Source of the DNA: Terfezia claveryi
Taxonomy: Eukaryota; Ascomycota; Pezizomycetes; Pezizales; Pezizaceae
Assembly (NCBI GenBank): GCA_015179025.1
Contig: WHUX01000042.1
Coordinates: 310,001 to 374,000, forward strand
Reading direction: 5' to 3'
DNA: 64,000 bases
A model generated the notes under the pieces. The model was given only the letters and a program-made list of their open reading frames with translations. It searched no databases and was not told where the DNA came from. The translations under genes and the position numbers were made by a program. Below, in pieces: positions 1-9,465 of the stretch. Each line of letters starts with the position of its first letter. Position 1 is the stretch's first letter.

Positions 1-570
1 ATGGTTTGGGAGCATTGAGCTGGAAGCGAGCGAGCGGGTGCGGTCGCACACGGGACGGAAAGTGAAAACTGTGGCGGCGTGGCTCAGACAGCTCTGTGGC
101 TCCCAAGGTCGGCTGAGAGCAAGCAGCAGTGACGCAACGATACAGACGACCCCAGATCAATGTTTTGCCAGGCCACTGGGCTGGGAGCTGAAGGAATATT
201 TTATACTCTGACATCTGTAGAGGAGCTGGGGGTCCACGACCCTTTTTGCGGGGCATACAGCGCATTGGGAGCTGTGTTTGCTGGCGTCATTCAACGAAGT
301 CTATTGATCTACGCATGCTAACGGAGCCTGTTCTTCCAAGATGTCTCTCTATCAAGGTCCCCTTAACGCCCGCTTGTCGATTGGTGAGCTCATATATAAA
401 GGCAACCAGACTAATATAAAGGCAGCTATCATTTGAGTTTTCGCCCTGTATCTCGCTCGTTTTCAGGGCCATATCTAGGCCTAGCATCATACTAGGCACC
501 AAAGCAGAACACCAGCCCCCGTCGAATTGCCCTCTCAATCTCTCGAGTCCTCGAACACGAGAGTATCAAG
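1..570 (+). promoter_or_regulatory. 5' flank and promoter of the DUF4112 gene
   Basis: No coding region is supported here. A TATA-box-like TATATAAA lies at 393-400, about 170 bp before the ATG at 571, and an inverted CCAAT (ATTGG) lies at 380-384. A second ATATAAAG is at about 415-422. These are motif matches only; the transcription start is not known. The first 300 bp show nothing else I can name. Confidence 0.4.
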
Positions 571-1438
571 ATGTCCAACCTAATAGGCAGATTCGTCCTC
601 AAAAAGATTCTCAAGGAAACGGCCGATAACAAATACGGCAAGCAAGATGACCTCTTCGAGCGGACCCCCGCCAGAAAAATGAAGCATACAAACATCAAAT
701 TCACTTCCAACAAAAAAAGCTCCGCAAGGCCTTGCCCCCAGGCCTCACCGAGGCCGAACAAGAGATCCTCGTCAAGGTCAAACGGCGGGCATACATGCTC
801 GACATGTCCCTCTTCAGCCTGTGTGGGCTCCGCTTCGGTTGGTCGAGTGTTATTGGTTTGGTTCCTGCGTAAAGCCTCCAACACACAAAATTCAATATCC
901 AGAATCTAATATGACCACTAACAGCATCGGTGACGTCCTCGACCTCTTCCTCGCGCTCATGGTCGTCCGCGCCGCTTCCGAAGCATCCCTTCCCTCCTCA
1001 ATCCGCACAAAAATGCTTTTCAACATCATCCTCGACTTCCTGATTGGCCTCGTCCCCTTCCTCGGCGACCTCGCCGACGCCGCCTACAAATGCAACACTC
1101 GCAACGCCATCGCCCTTGAGAACTACCTCCGCAAGCGCGGTCAAGAGACTATCCGTAAATCTGGAATCCCGCCGCCGCCAGACCTCTCCCTACCAGAGGA
1201 ATACGACCAACAACCAGAACTATATGGCCCCATTGGAGGAGCTTCCTCGCAGCCGAGTGGACCACTACCCCGATATCAGGGAGCAGGAGGACCAGGAGGG
1301 TCAGCACATCACTCCCCGCCGACCATGAAGGGTGCGAATAATGAAGCATATGGTACTGATTTGGAAGCCCAGATACCACACGCGAAGTCGAAGTCGGCAG
1401 GTAAATCAAGCAAAAGAGGGTCGTCATCAAAAAGATGA
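571..1438 (+). CDS. DUF4112 domain protein (two exons, apparent frameshift)
   Basis: The N-terminus MSNLIGRFVLKK, the middle block RRAYMLDMSLFSLCG, the motif GLVPAIGDVLD and the block LVPFLGDLADAAYKCNTRN match the fungal DUF4112 family, whose biochemical role is unknown. Two hydrophobic helical stretches around the two GLVP motifs suggest membrane association. A 56-bp intron (869-924, GT-AG) is needed to join GLVPA to IGDVLD. Near 711-717, in a run of seven A, the frame starting at 571 must shift by one base to reach the conserved middle block, so one base is missing from the gene or from the assembly. With that base restored the protein would be about 270 aa, with a low-complexity Pro/Gly/Ser/Lys tail. 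Everything except the homopolymer region looks conserved, so an assembly error is as likely as a real null allele. Confidence 0.75.
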
Positions 1439-2260
1439 TGATGAGATTTGGTCGTTTTGATCCTATTTGACGTCATTTCCGGGATTTTCTTGAGGATTTT
1501 TTCCATGCTATGTACAGAGTCTTAGTTATCCTAGGGGTTTATTGTTTGTTGGATCTATGATCTATGAGAATATCAAGCGAATTTTTTTCCTTGTTCCCGG
1601 GGCTGTGTAGTAAGTAGTTTTAGTTTTAGCTGGAAACCTTTGGGCGTGAATCATAATGCCAGTGTCAATCCAATTCCCATGCCCCTTGATGAGTCTTTAC
1701 AAGGGTGACATTTCAGCTTCCTGTAATTTCTAGTTCAGGGTAGGCACATTTATGTAGTTACCCTGATGTACCATTACCGCAAACCCACCTGCCAAGAATG
1801 CAGATTCCTATTTGCTTGTATATTATAACTTAGCCAATGAGAAGATTACGCGGAAAGCAAGGAATCCGGTATTGATTTGCATGATTAATGACCTAAAGAG
1901 TCCTCGGTGGTTAATCTGACTGGGATTGATTCCAGCCACATTGGTATGAGATAAGACGGCTATGATCTTGTGAAAATCACGGATAGGTCTCCTATCTTCT
2001 GACGAGCCACCACAGACAAATAAGATCTGTACCCGACCCTCAAGGCAGAGGGTCGGATCGAGCGCAGGATTAGTAGTCTCTGAACTGCTATCTTGTAACT
2101 AGGTTATCGAAGAAACACATACTGCGAAAACCGCCCATATTGCGAAACGCGGATCTACGGAACAAATGACAACCGGCCATAGAGCAACCTTTATCTATAC
2201 CCAAATGAAAGCCCACCACCCAGACACACAAATAAATGTAAGAACAAGAGCCATCTGCAC
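1439..2260. other. Intergenic spacer
   Basis: This is the 3' side of both flanking genes, which converge (DUF4112 plus, CTU2 minus). I see no gene, RNA or repeat that I can support. It presumably holds both terminators. Confidence 0.4.
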
Positions 2261-3623
2261 CTACAGTGGCCACCTTGCCCCCATCCCCTCCTTTGCCCCC
2301 TCTAAACTCCGCCTACACCCTCCACATAACTCCTCAACCCCAACCCCCAACTCAGTTAACACCCCGACACTCAACTTTTTCACATCCCGATCTTCTTCCT
2401 CCCAAACATCTGCTTCGTCTATATCAATTGGAAACCCGCAGACCGCGCAGTTGGGCACGGATTGTTCCACCACAGCGGCTACCTCCGATGATGCAACTAG
2501 GTGAGTGGGAGGAGGGACACGCCCAATGGTTTTGACTACGTTGGCGACAATACTGGGGTATGTCTGCTCCATTTGTGAAAAGTATTTGTGCATGAGAGAG
2601 TCGATTGAGGTATCTTTTGCTGTAGAGGTCGGGATTAGGGTTTGTGGGGATGGTGTGGCAGAGGATGAAGAGGAGGAGGGAATATGGAAGAGTTGGAGGG
2701 AAGGAGTGAGGGAGAGGTAGGTGTGGAGTTCTTTTTTGAGGAGATCTCGAAGGGGGTAGATTGTTTGGAGGTTTCGGTGGGGGGAGAGGGATGGGGGAAG
2801 AGGGATGGGGCAGTCGGATGTAGACCAGGGAACGGAGTAGCCTCTTCCTTTGGCGGTTTCAGAGAGGGTTTTTTCAGCAAGGCGAGTGGTGCTGTGGGAG
2901 AAGAGGATTGCGGGGGACGAGTGTTGGATGGCGAGGCGGATGAAGAGGCGCGTGAGGAGGGTGGTGAGAATGTCTTGTTTGCTGGAGAGAGAGCTGAGGG
3001 AGGAGATTAGGGCTCGGAGCTTTTCGAGATTTGTGCCTTCAGCGGATGAAGTGGGGGTGTCCTGGGGTTGGCTGTAGGTGTAGATATCTTCTAATCGGAC
3101 GGACTCGACCGTAATCCCTGACCCCTCACCGCCAAAATGGGATTCGAGGCCCATAAATATTTCCTTCTTTCGTACACTCCCAGGGCCATCCCCACTAATC
3201 CCACTGTCGTCAACCCAGACCACCAATAGCTCATATCCAGTTCTTCCGACCCTTGTCCGCTGGGAGATCATGTGCTCCTTGAGGATGTGGAGTAAAGTCA
3301 GGGAGCTTACTCCGAATGAGAACGGAAGGAGGAGGAGTGGTGGTGGGGCATTGGTGGGGTTGTTGCGGACCCGGAAAGGGTCCATTCGCTTGATGGGCTT
3401 GGAGCGGGCATAGGAGAGGAAGCAAGTGCTGTGGAGGGGCAATGTTAGTGGCAGGCGGGGAAGGCAGCGGGGGAGGCAGACGGGGGTAGGGAAAGGGGGC
3501 CCGGGAAGGAATGGGTGGAGGACAGCACCTGCAGAGGGGGTCGTTTCGCCCAGTCACGGTGCCGGGGGAGCATTTACAGCGTGCACACGGGGGTACAGGT
3601 CCGGCGGGCTGGGGACCGGTCAT
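2261..3623 (-). CDS. CTU2: Cytoplasmic tRNA 2-thiolation protein 2 (Ctu2/Ncs2)
   Basis: The family acts with Ctu1/Ncs6 in the cytosol to thiolate U34 of tRNA Lys, Glu and Gln, using sulfur delivered by Urm1. There are two exons: 3529-3623 and 2261-3428, joined across a 100-bp GT-AG intron (3429-3528). The splice restores the N-terminal zinc motif: CARC in exon 1, and a second CxxC (CSTC) built across the junction, followed by KPIKRMDPFRVRNN. The PP-loop-like block LLPFSFGVSSLTLLHIL lies just downstream; the catalytic SGGxDS is degenerate, as is usual for Ctu2. The C-terminus keeps paired Cys motifs (CAVCGFP and LCGGC). Spliced length is about 420 aa, in the normal range. The start at 3623 is the only Met upstream of the first CxxC in this frame that I can see. 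The 5' end faces TSR4, so the two share the 3.6-4.4 kb intergenic region. Confidence 0.9.
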
Positions 3624-4390
3624 TTTTGGTTCTCTACGTTCACGAGCTCCGGGGGGGGATACTCAAGCATCAGTATGTTGCCACAGTAGCCACAGTAGAG
3701 CCACAGTAGCCACTAGTAAGGATAATAGCTTGGCACGTAAGTTCACAGCTATGGACGAACCAGACTAAGTTCACAGAATTCAAATGTAAGTGTGTATGCT
3801 CGCGGGCGGCATACCCTCTGTGCCGGTCGCGGGCAATTGATATAATTCCTCAATTTGGTAATTGTGAATCAAAGAAAACTCAAAAAACACCCCGGAGGCT
3901 CTCCTACCTTAATATTCCTTCAACCTTCAGAAACTCCATCCAAGCTAAGATCACACCTGCCTAGGAACTGCTGCACTATCCACCTTATTTGCACATTTGG
4001 CACATCCACACCCCGCAGCCTCCTTTTTTTCTTCCTTTTCTCCCCCATACTTCTGACATGGTACTTTTGCTCTCTTTCAGTCATCCTACCTAGAAAGAAA
4101 TACTACATTTGTTAAATAAAAGAATTCGCAGGGACTACGTATACTAAGTCTCAATGGACGACATACATTACCCTATTACGGAGTAAAGTAGCTGTAATTG
4201 AAATTTGCCGTAGAGTTACCCTGAGACTTCTCCAGACACCCCAAAAAAAAGTTTAGTACATCAGCAGTCTTAGTACCATTCACTAAAGCTACTTATTTTA
4301 ATAACTAGATATTCACTTCCTGACAGATAAGCAGCCGAAGGCCACTCTTGGATTCCAAACAACTCCAAAGCTTTAGCCTTCGTATGAATC
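3624..4390. promoter_or_regulatory. Divergent intergenic region CTU2 / TSR4
   Basis: This is the shared upstream region of two divergently read genes. It holds a short imperfect direct repeat of GCCACAGTA (three copies, 3679-3712) and otherwise AT-rich sequence. No convincing TATA box. Several start-stop ORFs of 80-90 codons here lack any family signature. Confidence 0.35.
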
Positions 4391-4790
4391 ATGTCAGGCA
4401 ACTACTCTGACTCCGAAGATGAAGACTACGGCGACCAATGTTACACTCGGCATTGCGGTGACCGAAGCAACCAGCGACAAGATCAGCCACCTCGGTGGTG
4501 AACCTGTACTTCCCTCCCCTTCCTTCCTCCTCCAACTTACCCCCCTTCTCTAACTTCGCCCGGTTGTTTTATCTTAGACCTGGGTAAAGCTCACTTCCCC
4601 CTCTGGCACCCGCCTGGCAAAATGCCTTTCTTGCAATTCCCTCATGAACCTCCTCCTCCAACTCGATGGCGAAGTCCCTGAATCCCCCCACCAGCGAATC
4701 TTTCACGTCTTCGCCTGCGCGCAGAAACAATGCCGACGGAAGCAGGGCGGGGTTAGAGCTATTCGGGGTCTTTGGATACGTAAAGCGGCT
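4391..4790 (+). pseudogene. TSR4: TSR4/PDCD2-like protein, N-terminal fragment cut off by a transposon
   Basis: Tsr4 (PDCD2 family) is a chaperone for ribosomal protein uS5 in yeast. The ATG at 4391 opens an acidic start (SDSEDEDYG). The family blocks follow in another frame: TNVTLGIAVTEATSDKISHLGGEP, then a 72-bp GT-AG intron (4506-4577), then TWVKLTSPSGTRLAKCLSCNSLM with a CxxC zinc motif, LLLQLDGEVPES, and FHVFACAQKQCRRKQGGVRAIRG. One frame change is needed near 4430. After about 4785 the similarity stops and pogo-like transposase sequence begins; the C-terminal PDCD2 domain is not found anywhere in the window. I read this as a broken gene. It could instead be a partial duplicate, with an intact copy elsewhere, since the yeast gene is essential. 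Confidence 0.75.
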
Positions 4791-4794
4791 TTAG

Positions 4795-5290
4795 CGACTT
4801 ATATCTATTTGCTGATGGAGTATCTCGCATTTAATCTAAGCTCATTTTTCATGGATCAAATGGTCCCAGTGCCAAAATCAAAAGTCGGGAGAGCAATCGA
4901 TATCATGGTGGTGTTACGGTTGAATTTAACAAGACAGCCTATAATAACGAAAAGCTCTTCCTACAGTTCATTGAGAAAGAGCTCATTCCGGCACTCAATC
5001 CTAGCAAATCCGAATCCACCTCAAGTCTGCTTGTTTTAGATGCTGCTGCCTTCCACCCTACCGATGATGTTCTAGCATGTCTAAGAGATGCAAAAATCAG
5101 TTGTGCCGGCCTAATTCAACCACTTGACACCGCTGTAAATAAACCATTTAAGGAATATTTACCTAATTTTACCGACCAGTATGTTGCAAAGCAAGAAAAG
5201 CAACAACCTTCCTTAATAACCAAGGGATGGGCATTAAGTGACAAGCGGATTATGACAACGCATGTTGTTTGAGATGCGTGGGTCCAATGT
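4795..5290 (+). pseudogene. Pogo-like DDE transposase fragment, inverted copy
   Basis: The plus strand, read with frame changes, contains blocks of a fungal pogo/Fot1-type DDE_1 transposase: ISANGVSRI, RYHGGVTVAFNKTAYNNEKL, FIEKELIPALNPSKS, LLVLDAAAFHPTDDVLACLRDA with the second catalytic Asp, and IQPLDTAVNKPFKEYL. About six residues of the usual PGGCT turn are missing. Nearly the same sequence lies on the minus strand at about 5340-5640, so the two form an inverted repeat. There is no single open frame, so it cannot be active. Confidence 0.75.
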
Positions 5291-6580
5291 GTTGACTTAG
5301 GCCGGTACAACCACCTGGAATTAGAGAAGGCATGATTTTTGCATCTCTTAGACATGCTAGAACATCATCGGTAGGGTGGAAGGCAGAAGCATCTAAAGCA
5401 AGCAGACCTGAGGTGGATTCGGATTTGCTAGGATGGAGTGCCGGAATGAGCTCTTTCTCAATGAACTGTAGGAAGAGCTTTTCGTTATTATATGCTGTCT
5501 TGTTAAATGCAACCGTGACACCACCATGATATCGATTGCTGTCCCGACTTTTGATTTGGTATTGACACCTTGATCCATGAAAAATGAGTTTAGGTTTAAT
5601 GCGAGATACCCCATTAGCAAATAGATATAGGATAAGTGTTGCTTGTCGTTTATCCCAACTACTTTGCTGGGTCTTAACAGAAATAGATTTATTTCCAATA
5701 AAATCGAAGGTTCATCCATCCAAGTATTCGAAGGAGATTGGTGTTTTATCTAGGTTAAGGATATTGTTTCGGGCGTAGCGTCCTCTATGGTAACAATCTG
5801 ATCCCGTTCAAGAGAGTTACGAGGCTGAGAGTTTCGGCGGTTAAATCGAAGCCACTCTTGAATAAGTTGACGATATTCTTCTGGAACTTTAGATGCTTTC
5901 CGAGTTATAGATAAAGAGCTAATACTCCATCTTCGTTGGAAGTTGCCAAACCAAGCAACACAAAGATTCGAGGTGCATTAGGATATAGCTCTGAGAACAG
6001 CTTCTTGGCCGGTCTTCGAAACCAACCTCGTCGTACCGGTCTACCAGCTTCACGCTCTTTAACAAAACGCTCAAATGAACTGTGGCCACAAACACAACCA
6101 TGATGCATTTGGTTGATGTCGAGAGCCAATTTTCTGATCCACAATCTGTACTCGATTTAGCCACCACTCCGCAATTGTTCTTTGGGGAATCTTAAACTAT
6201 TGACTAACTTCAGTTTGTGTAAGACAACGATATTCTATTCCATCATTCTCATCATCGACTTCCAAATTCTCATCACCATCCTGTGGAAGTCGATGATGTA
6301 TAAGAATCATTAAGACTTCTATCTTTTTCTCTCTTGAGTAACTGCGTTTTACTTTTTGAATAGGCTCCCAAATCTTATATACTCGATTTTCCAAACTCTT
6401 AGGCTTAGGTCCAGGTCGCTGTTTCGCTTTTGCTCGTGGCGTAGAAGGGTTCGACTTCCAAGTACCAGGTAGGTGCTGTAGGATATTGGCATCAGATACT
6501 GATATAGGCTGCAAAACTCGTCTGTCTTGGTGGTGCCCTAGTCTGGTTGGCACGTGGTGGACCCCAAACATAATATACAA
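5285..6580 (-). pseudogene. Pogo-like transposase pseudogene
   Basis: Reading the minus strand downward from 6580 there is an N-terminal basic region (RPGPKPKSLENRVYK), then a helix-turn-helix-like stretch (KRSYSREKKIEVL, LTQTEVSQ), then the DDE domain (ISANGVSRIKPKLIFHG, HGGVTVAFNKTAYNNEKL, LLALDASAFHPTDDVLACL), ending near 5285 with LIPGGCTGLSQ. Several stops and frame changes interrupt it. Gene order is normal for Tc1/mariner-superfamily pogo elements. It abuts the inverted fragment to its left, so the left end is rearranged; terminal repeats were not resolved. Confidence 0.7.
6539..6558 (+). repeat. Terminal-motif copy TAGTCTGGTTGGCAC
   Basis: One of several dispersed copies of TAGTCTGGTTGGCAC, always beginning at a TA. 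It lies inside the 5' part of the minus-strand transposase frame. No opposite end was found nearby. Confidence 0.5.
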
Positions 6581-6857
6581 ATAGGCTTAAGCATAAAATT
6601 AAATGGATGAACTTTATTGTGGTATTTGAGTTTGCTATCTACATCTTCTTCCTTCGATGAGGTTGAAAATTGTGTTTGCTCAATATGTCGGTATGCGGAC
6701 CTTTGCCTTCTTGAGCATACATAACCGCCTAGGTACTCTGCATGCTTTAGCTCCTGTGTTCGCGCTAACGAATTTTCTCGAGATAATACGGTACGGTAGC
6801 TTAACGGATTTTCAATTTTGTGGCCATGTATTGCTTACGAGGCTCTTACCCGAACAT

Positions 6858-6882
6858 TAGTCTGGTTGCACAACCTCTCGTA
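6858..6882 (+). repeat. Terminal-motif copy (TAGTCTGGTTGCACAACCTC)
   Basis: It matches the motif at 10405-10430 almost base for base over about 25 bp, lacking one G of the GG in the consensus TAGTCTGGTTGGCACA. Both are in direct orientation. They flank a 3.5-kb interval that contains the whole Harbinger element. Confidence 0.5.
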
Positions 6883-7246
6883 GTACATATGATATTATAT
6901 TGGTTACTGATGCGTTTGGATATAAATATCAGGTACTAGTTAGTACTCCGTAATATATTAGCAGCCGCTCTATCAAGGACTCACGGTTTCCCGCATTTGC
7001 TTTCTTTGTCATTACAACGCGGAGGAAGTAGCATAGGATATAGGTAATTCATAGAAGGTAGGTTATTTTATACTTCCAGTGGATAGAGCTGAACTATGCT
7101 ACAGACCCCAATAGATATGTCTGATCAAGCGAAACTACGGCAAATCCTGATGTGTTGTATTTTGCTGATGGAACAGGGAAGAGGTCCACCAGAGTCATAT
7201 CGAGAGGCATTTGTTCAATGAATGACGAATAGGCCCGCTGGTTAAT

Positions 7247-7381
7247 ATGGCTGGGGTACTTTATGACGTGGGCAGAAAGGTCGATAAGCTAGAGGTGAAG
7301 GTTGACAAGTTAGAGGAGAAGGTCGATAGGAACTATCAAGAACCGATGAAATTGCTGAGGGGGTTTATGACAGAAGTTTGA
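7247..7381 (+). CDS. Small coiled-coil ORF (44 aa), unassigned
   Basis: The translation starts MAGVLYDVGRKVDK and runs through a seven-residue repeat (KVDKLEVKVDKLEEKVD), a textbook short coiled coil, to a TGA at 7379. I do not recognise a family. It may be a real micro-protein, the last exon of a decayed gene, or chance. The upstream frame contains stops, so no longer exon is visible. Low confidence. Confidence 0.2.
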   Translation: MAGVLYDVGRKVDKLEVKVDKLEEKVDRNYQEPMKLLRGFMTEV

Positions 7382-7763
7382 GGTTACAATCATCAGTTGT
7401 AAGATGGGTTTAAAAAATCATCCATCTGTTAGGTTGATGTGGGACTCACGTAATGGAGGGAAATAGAGGGCTTGCCAACAGCGTTTGTGGGATTTTTTTC
7501 TTGTGAGGAGCAAGCCTCATATGATTTGCATTTAATACGGTTTTGCACCCGTGCAAAAACGAACGTACATATGTACAGATGTCCAGCAATCCAATTAGCT
7601 AATATTAGAGAGGTTTTGGACCCCTGCACGCTAGATATCTTACAACCCATGTAGCGCACTTTTAGCCCTGTAAGTAAAAAGATGCGAAAAAAGAGGTTTT
7701 GGTCTCAGTGGATATCTCTCGTCTTATCTCCCATTAGTAATCATTAGCAAGCAACGACATATC

Positions 7764-9050
7764 ATGACGACCTCAGATAACATGCTTATGTTGGCGGCAA
7801 CCCTGACAGTGCGGTACATCAATGCACTTACAATGGATTTATCCGATGACGATAATGATGGGGACAATAATGATACACCCCAATACCGTCCTCCGATCAG
7901 CTATGAGAAGAAGAACTGGTCATTGATGGATTCAGGATGGGGTGATACAGAGTGCCTGGAATATCTGCGTTTCTCAAAGAGAGAGATTGCAGAACTTATC
8001 AGGGAATTGAGGCTTGCAGAATGGGTTGATTTGCCAGTCAGGATGACTGGCGAGTATGCGAGGTGTGCAGAGCAAGGGCTTTGTATGTTGCTTTATCGAC
8101 TTGCATCACCGGGGCGCCTGAAGGATATGATGCAAATATTTGGCGTATCTCGGAGTCAAATCTCTTGTGTGGTGACTGATCTTGCGGACTTTCTATATAA
8201 GAAGTATCACAGGAAGCTGATATGGGATCATGGACGACTGTCACTACAACAATTACATAAGTATGTGAATGCTATTGATGAGACTGTGGGGGAGTCGATG
8301 GAGACTTGGGGATTTATTGATGGGACTGTTCGTCCAATTGCAAGACCTACAATAGATCAACAGCGATACTATTCAGGTCATAAGGGCTATCACGGGATTA
8401 AGTTCCAAAGTATTGTTACTCCAGATGGCCTCATTAGCAGCCTATATGGACCAGAATTCAGCCCAAAAGGTGATTGGAAGCTATGGCAGGAATCAGGCTT
8501 AGAAGACATATTACGGCGGGTATTTGGTGGCGGCAATCCAGCGAATCCAGCGAATCCAGCGAATCCAGCGAATCCAGCGAATCCAGCGAATCCAGCGAAT
8601 CCAGCGAATCCAGCGAATCCAGCGAATCCAGCGAACTTGAATCCAGCGGACCCAGCGAACTTGAATTCAGCGGACCCAGCGGACCCAGCGGACCCAGCGG
8701 ACCCAGCGGACCCAGCGGACCCAGCGGACCCAGCGGACCCAGCGGACCGAGGCAATCCTAGACATGAGCGGGTATATCTCTATGGTGACCCAGCATATGT
8801 ACCTGCCTTTGGAATTAGAGGCCCATATCGAGCTGGAAGAGGTATTTTGAGTCCTGAGCAGGAAGCTTTCAATGTTGTCATGTCTAAATATCGCATTGTT
8901 GTGGAATGGGGATTTGCAAATGTGCTGAATCAATTTACATCCGGCGAATGGAATAACCATCGACATAACCTTCTTGCGAACATCCGCTCCTTGATGGCTA
9001 GTGATCTCTTTGAAGAGTATAGTAATATACTGCCAAAACGTGGTCTCTAG
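7764..9050 (+). CDS. Harbinger (HARBI1-like, DDE_Tnp_4) transposase with expanded NPA/DPA repeat
   Basis: An uninterrupted 428-codon frame. The acidic N-terminus (about residues 25-40) precedes a helical region with a helix-turn-helix-like stretch (IFGVSRSQISCVVTDLADFL, about 130-150). The catalytic triad can be placed: first Asp in WGFIDGTVRPIARP (about 180), second in YLYGDPAY (about 345), Glu in VVEWGFANV (about 383). The block YYSGHKGYHGIKFQSIVTPDG is typical of the superfamily. Between the first and second Asp, residues about 258-328 are a pure tripeptide repeat (NPA, then DPA). Family members normally have only a short loop here, so an expanded minisatellite has been inserted in frame. 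Whether the enzyme tolerates it is unknown. Confidence 0.9.
   Translation: MTTSDNMLMLAATLTVRYINALTMDLSDDDNDGDNNDTPQYRPPISYEKKNWSLMDSGWGDTECLEYLRFSKREIAELIRELRLAEWVDLPVRMTGEYARCAEQGLCMLLYRLASPGRLKDMMQIFGVSRSQISCVVTDLADFLYKKYHRKLIWDHGRLSLQQLHKYVNAIDETVGESMETWGFIDGTVRPIARPTIDQQRYYSGHKGYHGIKFQSIVTPDGLISSLYGPEFSPKGDWKLWQESGLEDILRRVFGGGNPANPANPANPANPANPANPANPANPANPANPANLNPADPANLNSADPADPADPADPADPADPADPADPADRGNPRHERVYLYGDPAYVPAFGIRGPYRAGRGILSPEQEAFNVVMSKYRIVVEWGFANVLNQFTSGEWNNHRHNLLANIRSLMASDLFEEYSNILPKRGL
8535..8748 (+). repeat. 9-bp coding minisatellite (AATCCAGCG / GACCCAGCG)
   Basis: About ten or eleven tandem AATCCAGCG units are followed by two AACTTGAAT-containing spacer units and then about nine GACCCAGCG units. 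In the transposase frame they encode NPA and DPA tripeptides. Several other frames on both strands also stay open (SES, SAG and RWV tripeptide runs), which creates artefactual ORFs. The unit change from AAT to GAC marks two separate expansions. Confidence 0.95.
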
Positions 9051-9407
9051 AGATTCCTCGATATACCGCTCTCCATTATTTGTACATAAGCGTATAAGCT
9101 GTAGTTTCAGCTGTGGAGTATAGTGTAGTCGTTTTGTTGTCTTAGAAGTCTCTGCTTGTGACTGCTCTGGGGTAGGATGTTCTGATATGGAGGTTGATTG
9201 AGACATAACTATATGATTTATGTAAATTTTGACGGTAGAGAGACAGAGTTGTGAAGAGATTTTGATGCCAAGACATGAGTCTAACTCTCTTAAGATGTTT
9301 GTTATTGAAGATAGGGCCAAGAAATCCATAAAAGATGTCTGGATATCGTTGTCATCTGGATATCTTTTAATCCCTGCCATCCTTAAGCACGAACCCAGAA
9401 GGTGCAT
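8667..9407 (-). CDS. Convergent Harbinger accessory ORF, possibly Myb/SANT-like
   Basis: A 246-codon minus-strand frame enters the element from its right end and overlaps the transposase 3' end. The segment KRLHYTPQLKLQLIRLCTNN...ESLETTFWQYITILFKE (about residues 92-133) has the spacing of aromatic and hydrophobic residues expected of a Myb/SANT or trihelix DNA-binding domain. Harbinger elements usually carry such a second protein. The part beyond about residue 135 is antisense to the transposase and ends in a (RWV)n run from the minisatellite, so the true protein may be shorter or spliced. The domain call is by eye. Confidence 0.4.
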   Translation of the reverse strand: MHLLGSCLRMAGIKRYPDDNDIQTSFMDFLALSSITNILRELDSCLGIKISSQLCLSTVKIYINHIVMSQSTSISEHPTPEQSQAETSKTTKRLHYTPQLKLQLIRLCTNNGERYIEESLETTFWQYITILFKEITSHQGADVRKKVMSMVIPFAGCKLIQHICKSPFHNNAIFRHDNIESFLLRTQNTSSSSIWASNSKGRYICWVTIEIYPLMSRIASVRWVRWVRWVRWVRWVRWVRWVRWVR

Positions 9408-9465
9408 TAGTTAGTCGCGTTACTGTGGTTACAAGCTATTCTACAGGGGTCCAAAACCTCTCTAA

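Larger units (their letters stand above)
6581..7604. other. Spacer between pogo relic and Harbinger element
   Basis: AT-rich, with no conserved gene except the small coiled-coil ORF at 7247. A terminal-motif copy (TAGTCTGGTTGCACAACCTC) lies at 6858-6877. The same 26 bp, with one extra A, recurs at 10405 in the same orientation. Confidence 0.4.
7605..9465 (+). mobile_element. PIF/Harbinger DNA transposon with both terminal repeats
   Basis: The ends are a perfect 22-bp inverted repeat beginning TTAGAGAGGTTTTGGACC (7605-7626, and reverse complement at 9444-9465). The first three bases TTA and last three TAA fit the TWA target preference of the superfamily, although they may be part of the repeat. 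Total length is 1,861 bp. It encodes a DDE_Tnp_4 transposase on the plus strand and a convergent ORF on the minus strand, the usual two-gene layout of Harbinger elements. The transposase frame is intact, so recent activity is possible. Confidence 0.85.

Noticed and set aside
2266..3077. Plus-strand ORFs opposite CTU2
   Set aside because: Low-complexity antisense shadows of a gene with clear family motifs on the minus strand.
8390..8761. ORFs of SAG and SES tripeptides overlapping the transposase
   Set aside because: Frame shadows of the 9-bp minisatellite inside the transposase gene.
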